From NCBI GenBank assembly GCA_013399855.1, contig VXAY01005274.1, positions 216,792 through 280,791 of the forward strand: 64,000 bases of DNA, written 5' to 3'. Below the pieces are notes generated by a model. The model was not told where the DNA came from. It saw only the letters and a program-made list of their open reading frames with translations, and searched no databases. Source of the DNA: Oxyruncus cristatus. Taxonomy: Eukaryota; Chordata; Aves; Passeriformes; Cotingidae. Each line of letters opens with the position of its first letter. Position 1 is the first letter of the stretch. Of this stretch, positions 10,074 through 20,650 are shown in pieces. The position numbers were made by a program, and so were the translations under genes.

Positions 10074-13000
10074 CATGTTTTTCTCACCCGTTGGACAAGT
10101 TGTACAGAGTGGGAGGGCCCTTGAGCTGCCTCTCTCCTCCATATCCACATTAGTGAAATCACATCTTGATTTTAGGATTTCTGCCAGGAGCCTCAGTTCC
10201 ACTTTCTCCCCACCCAATACAGAACAGAGAATGCCTTTCCCTGTTTATTACCCAGACCATTTCCTTGGCACTCCCAAGATTTTATCCAATGTGACTTGTT
10301 CTAACCTTTTGGAAATTGAAGTGATGGAAGATGCATCAGCAATTTTCAACCTTATTTCATTTCCAGGGGTGCCCATCAACTGCTCAGCAGCACAATGAAT
10401 GAGCTCACGGGGGCTCCTCCGTTACTCTCTGAAAGGAGCTGGATTTTGCTCAATGAGGCAGGTGGGAAAGAGGCAAGGTGAACTAAAGTTTACCTTTTTT
10501 CATACATGTCTAACAGAATATGATGAAATATTAAAACTATGCAGTTAATTCTGCTGTATTTACCAAAAGAAGATTTTCTGAGGAGTGGTTGTTATGGAAA
10601 CAGTAGCCCTCTGTCCTTCCACTTGGAAAGGATTTATTTTAAGGGAGCTAAAACCCTTTAAATATTCAGCAAGTATAAAAAGGTGAGATCATAATATTCA
10701 TCTTACATGTCCTCTGCGAAGCTTCAAAAACTTCCCTGATGATGCAAAGCAGGAAAAGCTCCAGAGCCAGTCTTTAATGTGGAAAAGGGAAGAGACTCAT
10801 AAATAAGGGAACACTGATAAAGGGAAGTGAGGTTGCTTGAGTGGAGACACATCACCATGTGGGAACCTGCCCAGGAGAACAAAGTGGGCATTACCCTTCA
10901 CTTGGGGGCCTGAACCCCCTGTTCCCCTCCCAGTGTTGTGTCCGACTGTCGTGACTTGCTGTGGGAATAGAGTTTATTTATAGGGTTTCCGTGGGCCTCG
11001 GAGCTGGGAGGTGTGGGAATCTGGGTGGTGTGCTGAGAGCCTTTCCCTCACGCTGTTCAGCAGCTCCAGAGGGGGTCTCTGTGGGGTATGAGAGCAATTC
11101 TGTGTTCAATGAACCAGAATCAGCACAACCAGTGCCTTGGATGGCAACTGCAAACGCTGTAATTTGCTGAACAATCACAAGCGTTAAAAAAAAAAAAAAA
11201 AAGAAAAAAAAGTTCCTGGACTAATGGCAAAATAACCCACCTGAAGCTGCAGCAGGAAAATTGTTCCCTCGAGTATTTCCAAACGAAAAATCAAGCTTCA
11301 GCTTTGCTAGCTACGTTCCTGTTTCTCTTGTGCTTGCTTTCGAAAAACATTTAGAGCGCAACTGTAGGTGAGAGATTTATTATTTTTTTTCACCACTGAA
11401 AATGAATTATAAATATAACTTGAATTGGAATTTTCTATTTGTTAACCTTTCTTTTTGGCTACAGCACACACATAGGTGTGTTGTGTTTCTGACACTTCCC
11501 TGGTAGGGATTTCTTTCAGGTTTACAGGTTATAACACGGATGCAGTGAATCTGAGCATTATAATGAGCTACAAAGCTAGAATTCCTTTTTGTTTTGTAAC
11601 AAATCCATAATTATTAACTGCACTGATCAACCATCAGGGCTTTGGGTGGTGGTGTGGGCAGTGGGAGAAGGAATGTGGGAGCCTGTGATGAGGGAGTGCA
11701 GCACTTCAGCACTGGCCTCTCTGATCTGCTGCTACCAGCCCTTGATGGAAATGGTGAAAAGCAGGGAATCTTGGATGAAAGGAGGTGCCTTGTCCTGGGA
11801 GGCAGCTGGCAGGATGCAGAACATCACCTTTGTCAGGGGCTCCACGTAGTGATGGCATTTCCATACTGGTGCAGGAACACTGATGGATGAGTGGGCTGAC
11901 AAACTCCCAGTCCAGACAGCCTCTCCTGCTTCAATTCCATGGACTCTCCGTTAACACTGGAATCACACACCGACTCCAGTATTCTCCTATGTAAGCGTTC
12001 TGATTGTAATTAAGAAGGACACTGCTCACAAACTCGTCTTCTGAATTTAACTGACAATATTTCGTTGTGTGCCAGAAAGAGTTTATTAAGCTTCCAGATC
12101 AAACAGGAGCTGACATAGGGACAAGAAATCAATGCTGCTTTAATTAATGTTTTGTGTTTGAGAAGGGGAGGAGTGAACATCACTTTCAGTGGGAAAAATT
12201 GAAATTCCTCTTTGAAATTCCTCCAAAAGCTTTTGGTAGAAGTCCAGCCCAGTCCACAGGGAGATGCAGAGGAGGAAGACTCAATCCTGGGGCCTGTGCC
12301 CTGACATGTCCTGGGTGTACTCACTCCCCACTGGGAAACTCAGGGCACCAGTGAGCAAGTGACCACGTGGAGCCACTGTGCCAACCCGTGCCTGTGGTTT
12401 GATTGTGATTTCTTTTGTTTGGGTACAATCTGGGGCTGCAGGAATCATTAATATGACTCCATGCTCTTGGCCCCTGTTTCGCTGGTCCTTTGCAGCTTCT
12501 GAATGTGACTGGCAGAAAGTGGCTGCCTGGGCAGGGGCAGGATCTCAGTTCTACCTGGGCTGCCTCCTCAGGAGGTTTATACTGAGGTAACTTAGCATAA
12601 ACTCCCTTTTACACGGGAGGTTTATCCTCTACATCAGAGACAATGACATTTGCGTGACTTTGAGGATCATTGTCCTGTCAAATCCATTCTCTGTGTCTGT
12701 TAAACTATTTTTAAACACTGCCTTTTACTGTTCAGGCTGGATTTTAAGAGTTTGGGTATAGGAAGCATTAGCAGCTTTCCCTGCAGCTGCTGGGTCCCAG
12801 ATTCTTCCATTCTGGACACTCCCCACGTGGGATAAGGGAATGTCAGTCCCTGTCCCCAGGTGTTTCTCCCTGCTGCTGCAGTTCCCCCTGGGTCAGGGCT
12901 GAGGCTCCCTGGATGGCTGCAGAGGTAGGGGACCCTCTCCAGAGTGGAGGATGACATTGGTGCTGTTCTTGGGGTGGCAATGGCTGCCCCTCCCCACCAG

Positions 13001-14610
13001 AGCTGTGTGTTTCCTTTTCCCCAAGCAGGAGGCTTTAGGTGACAGCATCCCCAGGGAATGACGTGGTCCTGTGCACACACCTCCCTTCCGTATGGCCTAG
13101 ATGTACGTGGACCTGCAGCTGAAACTTGTCCCTGCCATTCCTCCTGTCCCAGCTCCAGCAGTCCCTCTTTTCCCCTTGGCTGTTAATGGGGCTGTGTGAC
13201 AGCGGCTCTGCAGAAGTGCCACGTTTATAAAATCCATGTCCAGGAAAGAACAGTAGTGAGAGGCCACAAGTGTTTATGTCAGGTGGGTTTTGAGCCGAGT
13301 GTTTTGGATCAGGGAGAGGAGCTTTGTAATGAACTAAGAAGGTGAATTTATTGCCTGGATATCGGTGCCTGTTTCCTCCTGTGGCCTGGTGACAAATGAC
13401 TTGCACTGAAATCCAGGATAACTGCTTTGGCTACTGCTGGGCTGATCGTCACAGGTGGTCAGCATTGGTAACTAAATTCCACCCTGAGATGCTGATTCTG
13501 CAGCCAACTGTGGAGTTTTACAGTCCATTTGTTAAAGTCCCTTTTAGAAACTCTAGAACAAATGTATTTTGCTTCTCTGCTTTGATCTATTTTTCATGAG
13601 AAATAAAATACAAATGTTATTCCTGTCCCCAAAGTAAAGGTGCTCAGAGAGAAGCTGTTTTAATCAGGAGAAAAGGTTTTAGAAACAAAGTTTTAAAAAT
13701 ATTTTTTTTTTCTCCTTTCTTAAGAAGAGGGAACAGCAGGGCACGGAGAAGGTTGGCTGGGACAGAGGAAACCAAACACCTCCAGACCAGTGAACTGCTG
13801 TGTCTGCATTCTTTCCAAGACTGTTTCATGTTAAATTTTGAGGCGTGTGAGTCTGCTGTAGCCATCTCTGTAGGTGATAGTCAACAAGAAATATAATCTT
13901 ATTCTGTATGTTTTCAGAGTAATTTTGGCCTTTTTTTTTTTATTTATGTATGGCCAGGGGTCATCCCAGTCTGGCTGGTTTTTTGTATATTTAAGTATGA
14001 AATGAATTCATCATGAAATGGTTCAGCACTTCCAATTATTTTAATGGGATACTAGCTTTGACCTCATTGGATCAGAGCCTGGGAATTGAAAAGTAGCCGA
14101 GCTCTTTAGTGACCCCCTTCCAAACCTCGTTCCGGGTGTTGCACGTGACTGCTCAGGCTAAAGAGGAGCTCACGGTATCAATTCACCCTGACAGCCTGTG
14201 CCTCTGATGCTTAATTTCATTAATAAAGCAACATTTGTGGAGAGCATTCGGGATTGTGTGGGGCTGCTGCTGTGGGAGGAAGTTAATCATCTTGAAATAA
14301 ATTATTGCTTCGGGGCATCTGGGGAGAGTGGCAGGAGGAGGAGGGTGTTTGGACACCAAGAGCCTGTCTCCACGTTCCCTGCTGGTGTGTGGGTGAGCAT
14401 GGGGCTGGGGATGCAGTGCTGCCCTCGGTGTGGAAGTGCAAGGTACTACAGATCTCTTCTGAGTGTGCCAAAATTTAGTTGTGGGATGGAGACTACAAAT
14501 TTTGTCAAGTTTGGTGGTTGCCTTTTGTCTTTTTCTGTTGCTTTCCATTCTCTGTTCTGTCTACAATCAAATGGAAACTCCTGGATAGGCTGAATTCCTG
14601 ACCATCTTCT
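10074..14610. other. Unique non-coding DNA without a recognisable gene
   Basis: Holds the A-rich tract at 11186-11211, ordinary mixed sequence, and an AT-rich part at about 14163-14310 with homeodomain-type words (ttaatttcattaataaag). No exon with good splice sites was found. The frames at 13035-13406 and 14183-14593 are open on both strands at once and are taken as chance. Confidence 0.5.
11186..11211. repeat. A-rich tract
   Basis: Seventeen A, one G, then eight A. There is no AATAAA signal or recognisable mRNA-like sequence upstream, so it is not supported as the tail of a processed pseudogene. Confidence 0.85.
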
Positions 14611-14842
14611 TGAATCATAGAATCCCAGAATGGTTTGGGTTGGAAGAGAACTTATAACTCATCTCGTTACAGCCCCTGCCATGGGCAGGGACACCTTCCA
14701 CTATCCCAGGTTGCTCCAAGCCCTGTCCAACCTGGCCTGGAACACTTCCAGGAATGGGGCAGCCACAGCTGCTCTGGGCAACCTGTGCCAGGGGCTCACC
14801 ACCCTCACAGGGGAGAATTTTGTAGTAATTCTCTCTCCAACA
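14611..14842 (-). mobile_element. CR1: CR1 LINE fragment, 3' end
   Basis: Begins with the CR1 tail tgaatcatagaatccc and continues through 'gccatgggcagggacacc', tccaacctggcctgg, 'ggcagccacagctgctct' and caccaccctcacagg. This is about 230 bp of the reverse-complemented avian CR1 3' end. The frames at 14630-14929 and on the minus strand at 14701-14907 derive from it. Confidence 0.93.
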
Positions 14843-15344
14843 TACGTAAAAAGCACAGAGCTCTGCATCTGCTCCTGGGACGTGGCTGTTTCTGAAGGGA
14901 AAAGCACCTTGGGACAGGAATGGAGGTAGAAAGGATGAAACTAGCAGGGAACTGGAGGTTTGGTAGACAGCAAAAAGAAGTGTCTCAGTGGCAAAAGAGG
15001 AAAAATCCAGAAGGGTGATTGTGGGGTCTGTGAAGCCAGCAAGCGGGCAGGGTGGGAGGCAGCCTCAGCTGAGAATTAGGTGCTTTTCTGCCCATTTGGA
15101 AGGAAGAATTGCAGCTGAGTACGTGATTTTAGCACCAGGGTGTACTGTGGGGAGGTTTTCATCCAAGCATCTGATCCAGCCCTATTTGCTTCATGAGATC
15201 TGACAGGAACCCCACATAAAATCTGATGGCTTCAGGCAGGTGATTACTGTAAGCACAGCATATAATTAGTGAAGATGTTCATCGTGCAAATTAATGGAAA
15301 GCTTTACTTGTGCACATTAAATTGAAGTGTTTGCATGGGCATAG

Positions 15345-15444
15345 ATGTGCAATGAATTCTTTTTTTATATATGTGTGCAATGAATACCCGCTATCTCATA
15401 TACATGGGCAATGAATTCCATTTCTTTATGTGCAGTGAATTCCA
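15345..15444. repeat. Short irregular tandem repeat, core gtgcaatgaatt
   Basis: The core gtgcaatgaatt, with one or two changes, starts at 15347, 15375, 15406 and 15430, that is, spaced 28, 31 and 24 bases. The DNA between cores is AT-rich and varies in length. It lies just upstream of the assembly gap. Confidence 0.65.
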
Positions 15445-15805
15445 GCATCTTTTCCTGCCTGCCCTGGGGTGGGAATGTTCATCCTCCCCACACTGCCGTG
15501 GGGCCGGATCTGCTCGCTGCTGTGATGAAGTGGCAGTAGAATTTCCAGCATCTGTTTTCTGGTGATATAGTTATTCCTGTCCTGCTTTGCACCCCACAAG
15601 GCTCGTCCCTGTCCCCTCCTGCTCCATCCCCCCCCTGCTCCATCCTCGGGATGGTGGATCTTGGTGCTGTGATAAGGCTGTGGAGGAGAAAGTGCTGATG
15701 ATCTGAGCAGCACTCCCAGCTCTTCCACTCTGAGATTAAACTTCCGAGTATGCCCAAAGCTATTTTTGTATTTTATCTTATTTTGTGTTAAAAAGTGGGG
15801 GGGGG

Positions 15806-15851
15806 NNNNNNNNNNNNNNNNNNNNNNNNNNNNNNNNNNNNNNNNNNNNNN
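15806..15851. other. Assembly gap, 46 N, inside a G homopolymer
   Basis: Nine G precede the N run (15797-15805) and six G follow it (15852-15857). The gap therefore sits in a poly-G or G-rich repeat that the sequencing could not cross. The true length is unknown. A computed minus-strand frame that runs through the N block is meaningless. Confidence 0.97.
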
Positions 15852-16689
15852 GGGGGGAATTTGGAGAAACTTGACGTGTGATGTGTGTTTATAATCCATT
15901 CAGGGGTTGACCCTTTTTATCTTGCACATGCTTTGCCTTGGGAGGCAAGAATATTTTATTAGTTCTTAGGGTTTTATACACTTCCAAATAAAGTTGCTAT
16001 ACTGGAAAGCTGCTATCCGAGCGCCCTGCTTATATCATCTCTGTGAATGTTTGCTCCAGAAAAGGAATGTACTGAAAAAATGAAATTCAGAATGAAATGT
16101 AAGAGACATGGCAATAAACTCTTTGACCAGAAAAGAAGTTATTTTTTAATTTCTTCATTCCCTGGTGATAAAGTCATACCCAAAATAACTGCTCCAGACA
16201 GAATTTTGGCTGTGACTCAGAGAACTGCAGGGAACTCTCTGAAAAGTTGTAAGGATGTAGCTATTTCTGTTGATTTTAGGAGAATGGACTTGGAGGAAGA
16301 CATGATGATTGAGTTGGATAAATAACTGAAAAACCTTTGGGCATAGTTAGATCCAGAATTCTGAAACCATGAGTCTGATCTGTGTCCTACTGATCTTTTC
16401 TTTCTTCCTCCTCTTCCCAAGACTCTTCAGTCTTCCTCCATCTGCATCTTTACGTCCTCTAATTCTCTTTCCAGATTCCTTGGTTTCACAGTAGCTGCTC
16501 AGCACCCAGCAGTCGCTTTTCAGTCTGAGCTTGTAGGTTAAGGTACCTCTTTAAAAGCAGTTTTAGGCAGCAGAGCAAGGTGTGCTCAGTCCTCACTGTC
16601 ATAGCTCGTGGTTCCTCGAGGGACCAGAGGGGTCCCTGGGCAGTTTAGTGAAAATTAGCTCAGACACTCTCTCTGCATTCTGGAGCCCG

Positions 16690-17010
16690 GGGAATCCGAA
16701 CTCATCCTGCAGAACCTGACTGCAAATCGATGGGCTCAGATGGATACAAAGGGCTCGCTGGGGAGGTGCAGGGAGGCGACTGCATCCGAACTGCTGATGC
16801 TGTGACAGCAGCTGCTGCGTCTCCGCCGACTCAGTTGTCCCTGGGGTGTTCACGGGGAGCAGGGCTGGGAAAAACACGTTGGAATATTGTGGCTGCAAAT
16901 GAGTCCTGCAGGAGCCCCGGCACAGGCGGCGCTGGCTCTGGGCACACGGATTCACCGGTGTCCAGCCGTGCGGGCCAGCTGACACCAGCGCTGAGTGAGG
17001 CTCTCGAGGC
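16690..17010. promoter_or_regulatory. CpG-enriched patch, borderline CpG island
   Basis: By eye roughly twenty CG dinucleotides occur in about 320-400 bases of about 58% GC, well above the surrounding DNA but near the usual observed/expected threshold. There is no TATA box or clear first exon. It could be a weak promoter, a conserved element or a GC-rich unique sequence. Confidence 0.3.
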
Positions 17011-17391
17011 CTTGCAGAAAAGCAGGACAACTTGTCAGGTCTCCAGCCTAAAGTCCTCCCTTGCCTGGTTCTCAAGAGAATGAGCATTTTTTAAAAAAAA
17101 AAACCAAATTGGAAGTAGCAGCTCCAGGTGGCTCCATCCCTCACTGTGGAAGAGGCTCAGCTCAGCCGGGCGTGGCGTGGTCCCACGTGCTCTCTTCCCC
17201 CAGTCTGTGTTCTCTGAAACTATAAATACAGTTTCTATGTCAGATGTGCTGCTCTGTTGTTCTGCCTGCTCTGCCCACCTGCCCCTCCTCTGTCTGCTGC
17301 CCCAGAGCCTGCTTTCACTCCTCTTTGTGCTGCCTCTACACATCACTCCTGACTGAAGTGTGTTGTCCCCATCATGTTGACTTTTGTTTGG

Positions 17392-17408
17392 TTTTTTTTT
17401 TTTTTTTT
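17392..17408. repeat. Poly-T tract
   Basis: Seventeen T followed by CCCCAACCAG. It resembles a plus-strand splice acceptor, but no convincing coding exon follows: the frame stops at gtgacctga. Confidence 0.8.
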
Positions 17409-19499
17409 CCCCAACCAGAAGAGCTTCCTATTGTGAAATCAGTGACCTGACTTTATGGATACTTCATAGTATATGATAGGGAAGATACTCTGCTGTGAAG
17501 TCAGAACTGGGATGCAGGCTTGGTCTGCTGAGGATGTGGCTTTTTTTCTGCTTTTTTCTGCTTTCTTTCCTTTCTTCCATCTCTCTTGTAATCATCTTGC
17601 TGTGAAGGAGGTGTTATCAGGGACGGTTTTTCTCTTTTCACATTTTGGAAGGAGAGTTGAAACAATGTTATGTTTTGATGATTTTTCTGGTGTGCCATGG
17701 AGACCCTGGGGCTCCTGCTTCACTGGCTGCTCCTGGTCGTGCTGGCTTTGCTGCTGGTAGCACTGGGGAAGAGCCCAGTGAAATCAGACATGGGACTGGG
17801 GATCCCTTCATTTTGTGAGCCTTTATGCCCATATTTAATCTCTAACGGACACCACTGGGCACTGTCTCCTCCATGAAGTGCTGCCATAGCTTGGTGCACA
17901 CCAGCACAAAGCTGTGCTGAGTCCTGGGTGTCTCTGACCCTTGGGGAGCGTCAGCAGTGCCCTTGTGCCTCTGGGAGTGCACCTGGAGGAGGGAGATGCT
18001 CCGTACTGCATAGCACAGATGCGGCTGGCAGGGATTTGGGTTCTTGGGTCCTCAGTCTGGTTGGCATGTACCCCACAAGAACACGAGCTGTGTGTGACTG
18101 TGCTGGCTGGGGCACTCTGAGCTGTGGGTCTGCAGCAGCAGTGACAGCAAACAGCCCCCCAGCAGCAAAGCTCAGCTGGCGTGTGAGGGAGGTGTCCCCC
18201 AGGAGCTGGTGCCTGGTCCCACCAGAGTCCCTTGGCCCCCGTGGGGACTGGGGTGGGTTGTTTTCCACCCGGCTGCACTGCTCTCGCCCTATTACATGGT
18301 CCCTTGCCTCTAAGCGTGAGTTATTGCCTACATGCATGGGTAGAGCCTTTGGAAAAAAACTAAGCATGTAATTAAGAGAGTCAGTGTATTTTATGGGGAT
18401 AGTGACTAAAGGAAACAGCTTTTCACTTTAGGATTTGCGAGCGCCTGTCAAAAGAGATTTGTGGTGGAGGGAGGTCAGTTGAGAAAAGAGCTGCTGCCGG
18501 AGGAACGCTGACTTCCCTCTCAAAGGGGTGTAATGGTGTTCACTGGAATTACGACTTTTTACAGATGCCGTGCATATGGATGGGCTTGGTGTGCTCGGGG
18601 CACGCACTGCCTGTGCAGCAAAGCTGAGACCAAAACCCCTGAAACCAAACCCACAGACCTTCCTGAGGAGAGGCAGAGTCACCAGCTTTGGTACCAGCTC
18701 TGACACGTGGTGTGAGAACAGATCTCCCCCGCTTGGAAGCGTGGGCTGGGAGCCTGGGGGGCCGCAGGAGAGCGGGATGTGCTGCGGCATTGGGAGGTCA
18801 GGGCGCAGCAGCATGGGCCACCTGGGGTCCAACAAATGGAGAAAGAGCGAGTGGGAAAGGCAGAGCATCATTGCTGATGTCTGTTCACGGCCGAGAGTAA
18901 CCAGCAGCACACAGAGGAAATCTGACACCATTCCCTGCTTGTCTCCCTGCACGGATCCATCACTGTTCCTGCTTCAGTCCCAGCATTGCCGATTCTGCTG
19001 GTATTTTTCTCCAAAATACCCTGAGGTGTACTTAGGCTGATTTGATGTTGCTTCCATAGGGGAATGTCACACCAAAGGATGGCTGGAGAGCAGAGCCTGG
19101 TGTCTGCCAGCTGCTCCCAGTAGCCTGCTGTGGTTTATGATCTTCTGGAACAACTCCCGGGTCTTGAGTTGGTTTTCAGAGCCTTGCACTGATTTTCTCT
19201 CCTTCATGTGCATTAACAAATGCTATGAGGTTGTCAGGCCTTTGTATTTGCCTATAAACCAACAAAGTGGCTGATTTAGCAATGAAGGAGATAAAGGAAC
19301 TTTCTGGTCCTTTTGTGAAAGCCACATGGAAACAAGCAGCAGTGGCTGGTTTAAATCAAAAGTGGTTATTTTTGAGCAGATTTGCTGACATTTATCTACA
19401 ATGGCAGACACATAGATTAATAAAGATACATGGATAAACAAAGACAAGGTAGAATAAGGGGTTTACTGAATACTTGGGAGGTTGTACTCTGCAAATAGC

Positions 19500-19860
19500 T
19501 AAAGAAGTGGCATATTAATGTATCCTACCTGTTTTCCAGTAAGTCATTAGTCGCTTAAGTGAAGTTGTTCATGCCAGTTTTCCCTTTCATTAAATATTCA
19601 TGTTTACTAATGGAAATTGTCTTGACAAATTGGTCAAACTGAGCAGCTTATGAATTTATGCTTTATGCTAAAAAAAGTTGTTTTGGAACTCCCGGTGAGC
19701 TAAAGTAATGCTTAAAACCATTAACACTTCATTGATTTTATAATTAAAAAATCCCTAGAATAAATAGAGCATCTTTTAAATGTAGCATGGCTGTTTATCT
19801 CATTGCTTAGTATTAATATTCACTTTTTTTTTTCCCTGAAAATATCCATGAACTTCCAAA
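19500..19860. other. AT-rich conserved-element-like stretch
   Basis: About 360 bp of unique AT-rich sequence with many TAAT/ATTA words (ccattaacac, tattaatattcac, attaaatattcatg), no repeat and no long open frame. It resembles vertebrate conserved non-coding elements in composition. Conservation itself cannot be seen from one genome. Confidence 0.25.
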
Positions 19861-20464
19861 GATGCTTTTTATTGCCAAGCCTTTAGGATTCACTCCCTCC
19901 CCAGCTTTAACCAGTGGCCATTACTGTCGCTGTCTTCAAGGGGCTCTTTATTTTTGGTGTGATGCCCACCCAAGCGTCAGGGGGATGCAGAGAATTTGGG
20001 TGGCAGCCAGGACCTGTCCTGGAGAACTGACCCAGCTCTGTGAGCTGTGTGTGAGGAGGTGGGGACTGACCAGGGCAATGAAGCACATTCACGGATGAGA
20101 ACCTGGCTCAGGACCAGGCAGTTGGAGGACAGGGTGAGATTGTGAAGAGGGAAGATGTGACCCCACGTTTTGCTGTGCCTCATCACTGCACAGGGGGAGC
20201 GGGGACAGGGAAGGAAAGGCCAGGATGGGACTCAACAAGCCAAACTGGGGATGTGTGACTGGCACAGACCCGCACGGGATGGGCAGTGCGGCTGTGGGAT
20301 GATTAGGGATCCAGCCCTAAAGAGGCCCAAACTGACTCTTAGTGACCCTTAGATAACAGCAGGAAGTCTACCTGGGGCTTGGATGTCTCTGGGAGCCCCA
20401 GGGTGTGGGGGTACGGGTACTCCGTGGGGAATAATTTCACTGGGAAACCAACTGCTGGAGCTCA

Positions 20465-20650
20465 GGCAAAATTAACGCGGCCTGAGGCAGCAATAACAAG
20501 CATTAATTAATGGATCTCTATCTCCTCAGAGCGTGTGTGTGTGGCCAAAGGCTTATGATAAAGTCAAATAGGGGTAATTTTTCACGGAGACTAATTTAGC
20601 CCATTAACCAATAGCCCATAACCAGTTTCATGGAAACTAACGCTTGAATT
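20465..20650. promoter_or_regulatory. Candidate regulatory element with homeodomain palindrome
   Basis: Contains the perfect 12-bp palindrome CATTAATTAATG at 20501-20512, followed by ctaatttagcccattaaccaatag (two ATTA-type words and a CCAAT box) within about 100 bases. There is no repeat and no supported reading frame. It is inferred to be an enhancer-like conserved element; no direct proof is possible here. Confidence 0.3.

Noticed and set aside
9738..10398. Overlapping 135-171 codon frames as genes
   Set aside because: They run through the CR1 fragment at 9925-10073; the recurring peptide pieces also appear in the frames over other CR1 copies.
11186..11211. A-rich tract as the tail of a processed pseudogene
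   Set aside because: No AATAAA or mRNA-like sequence upstream and no target-site duplication seen.
14630..14929. 99-codon frame as a gene
   Set aside because: It is a translation of the reverse-complemented CR1 3' end.
15426..15899. 157-codon minus-strand frame across the gap
   Set aside because: It is open only because N bases are read as unknown residues.
17392..17450. Poly-T plus CCAACCAG as an acceptor of a plus-strand exon
   Set aside because: The frame following it ends within about ten codons and no donor follows at a sensible distance in an open frame.
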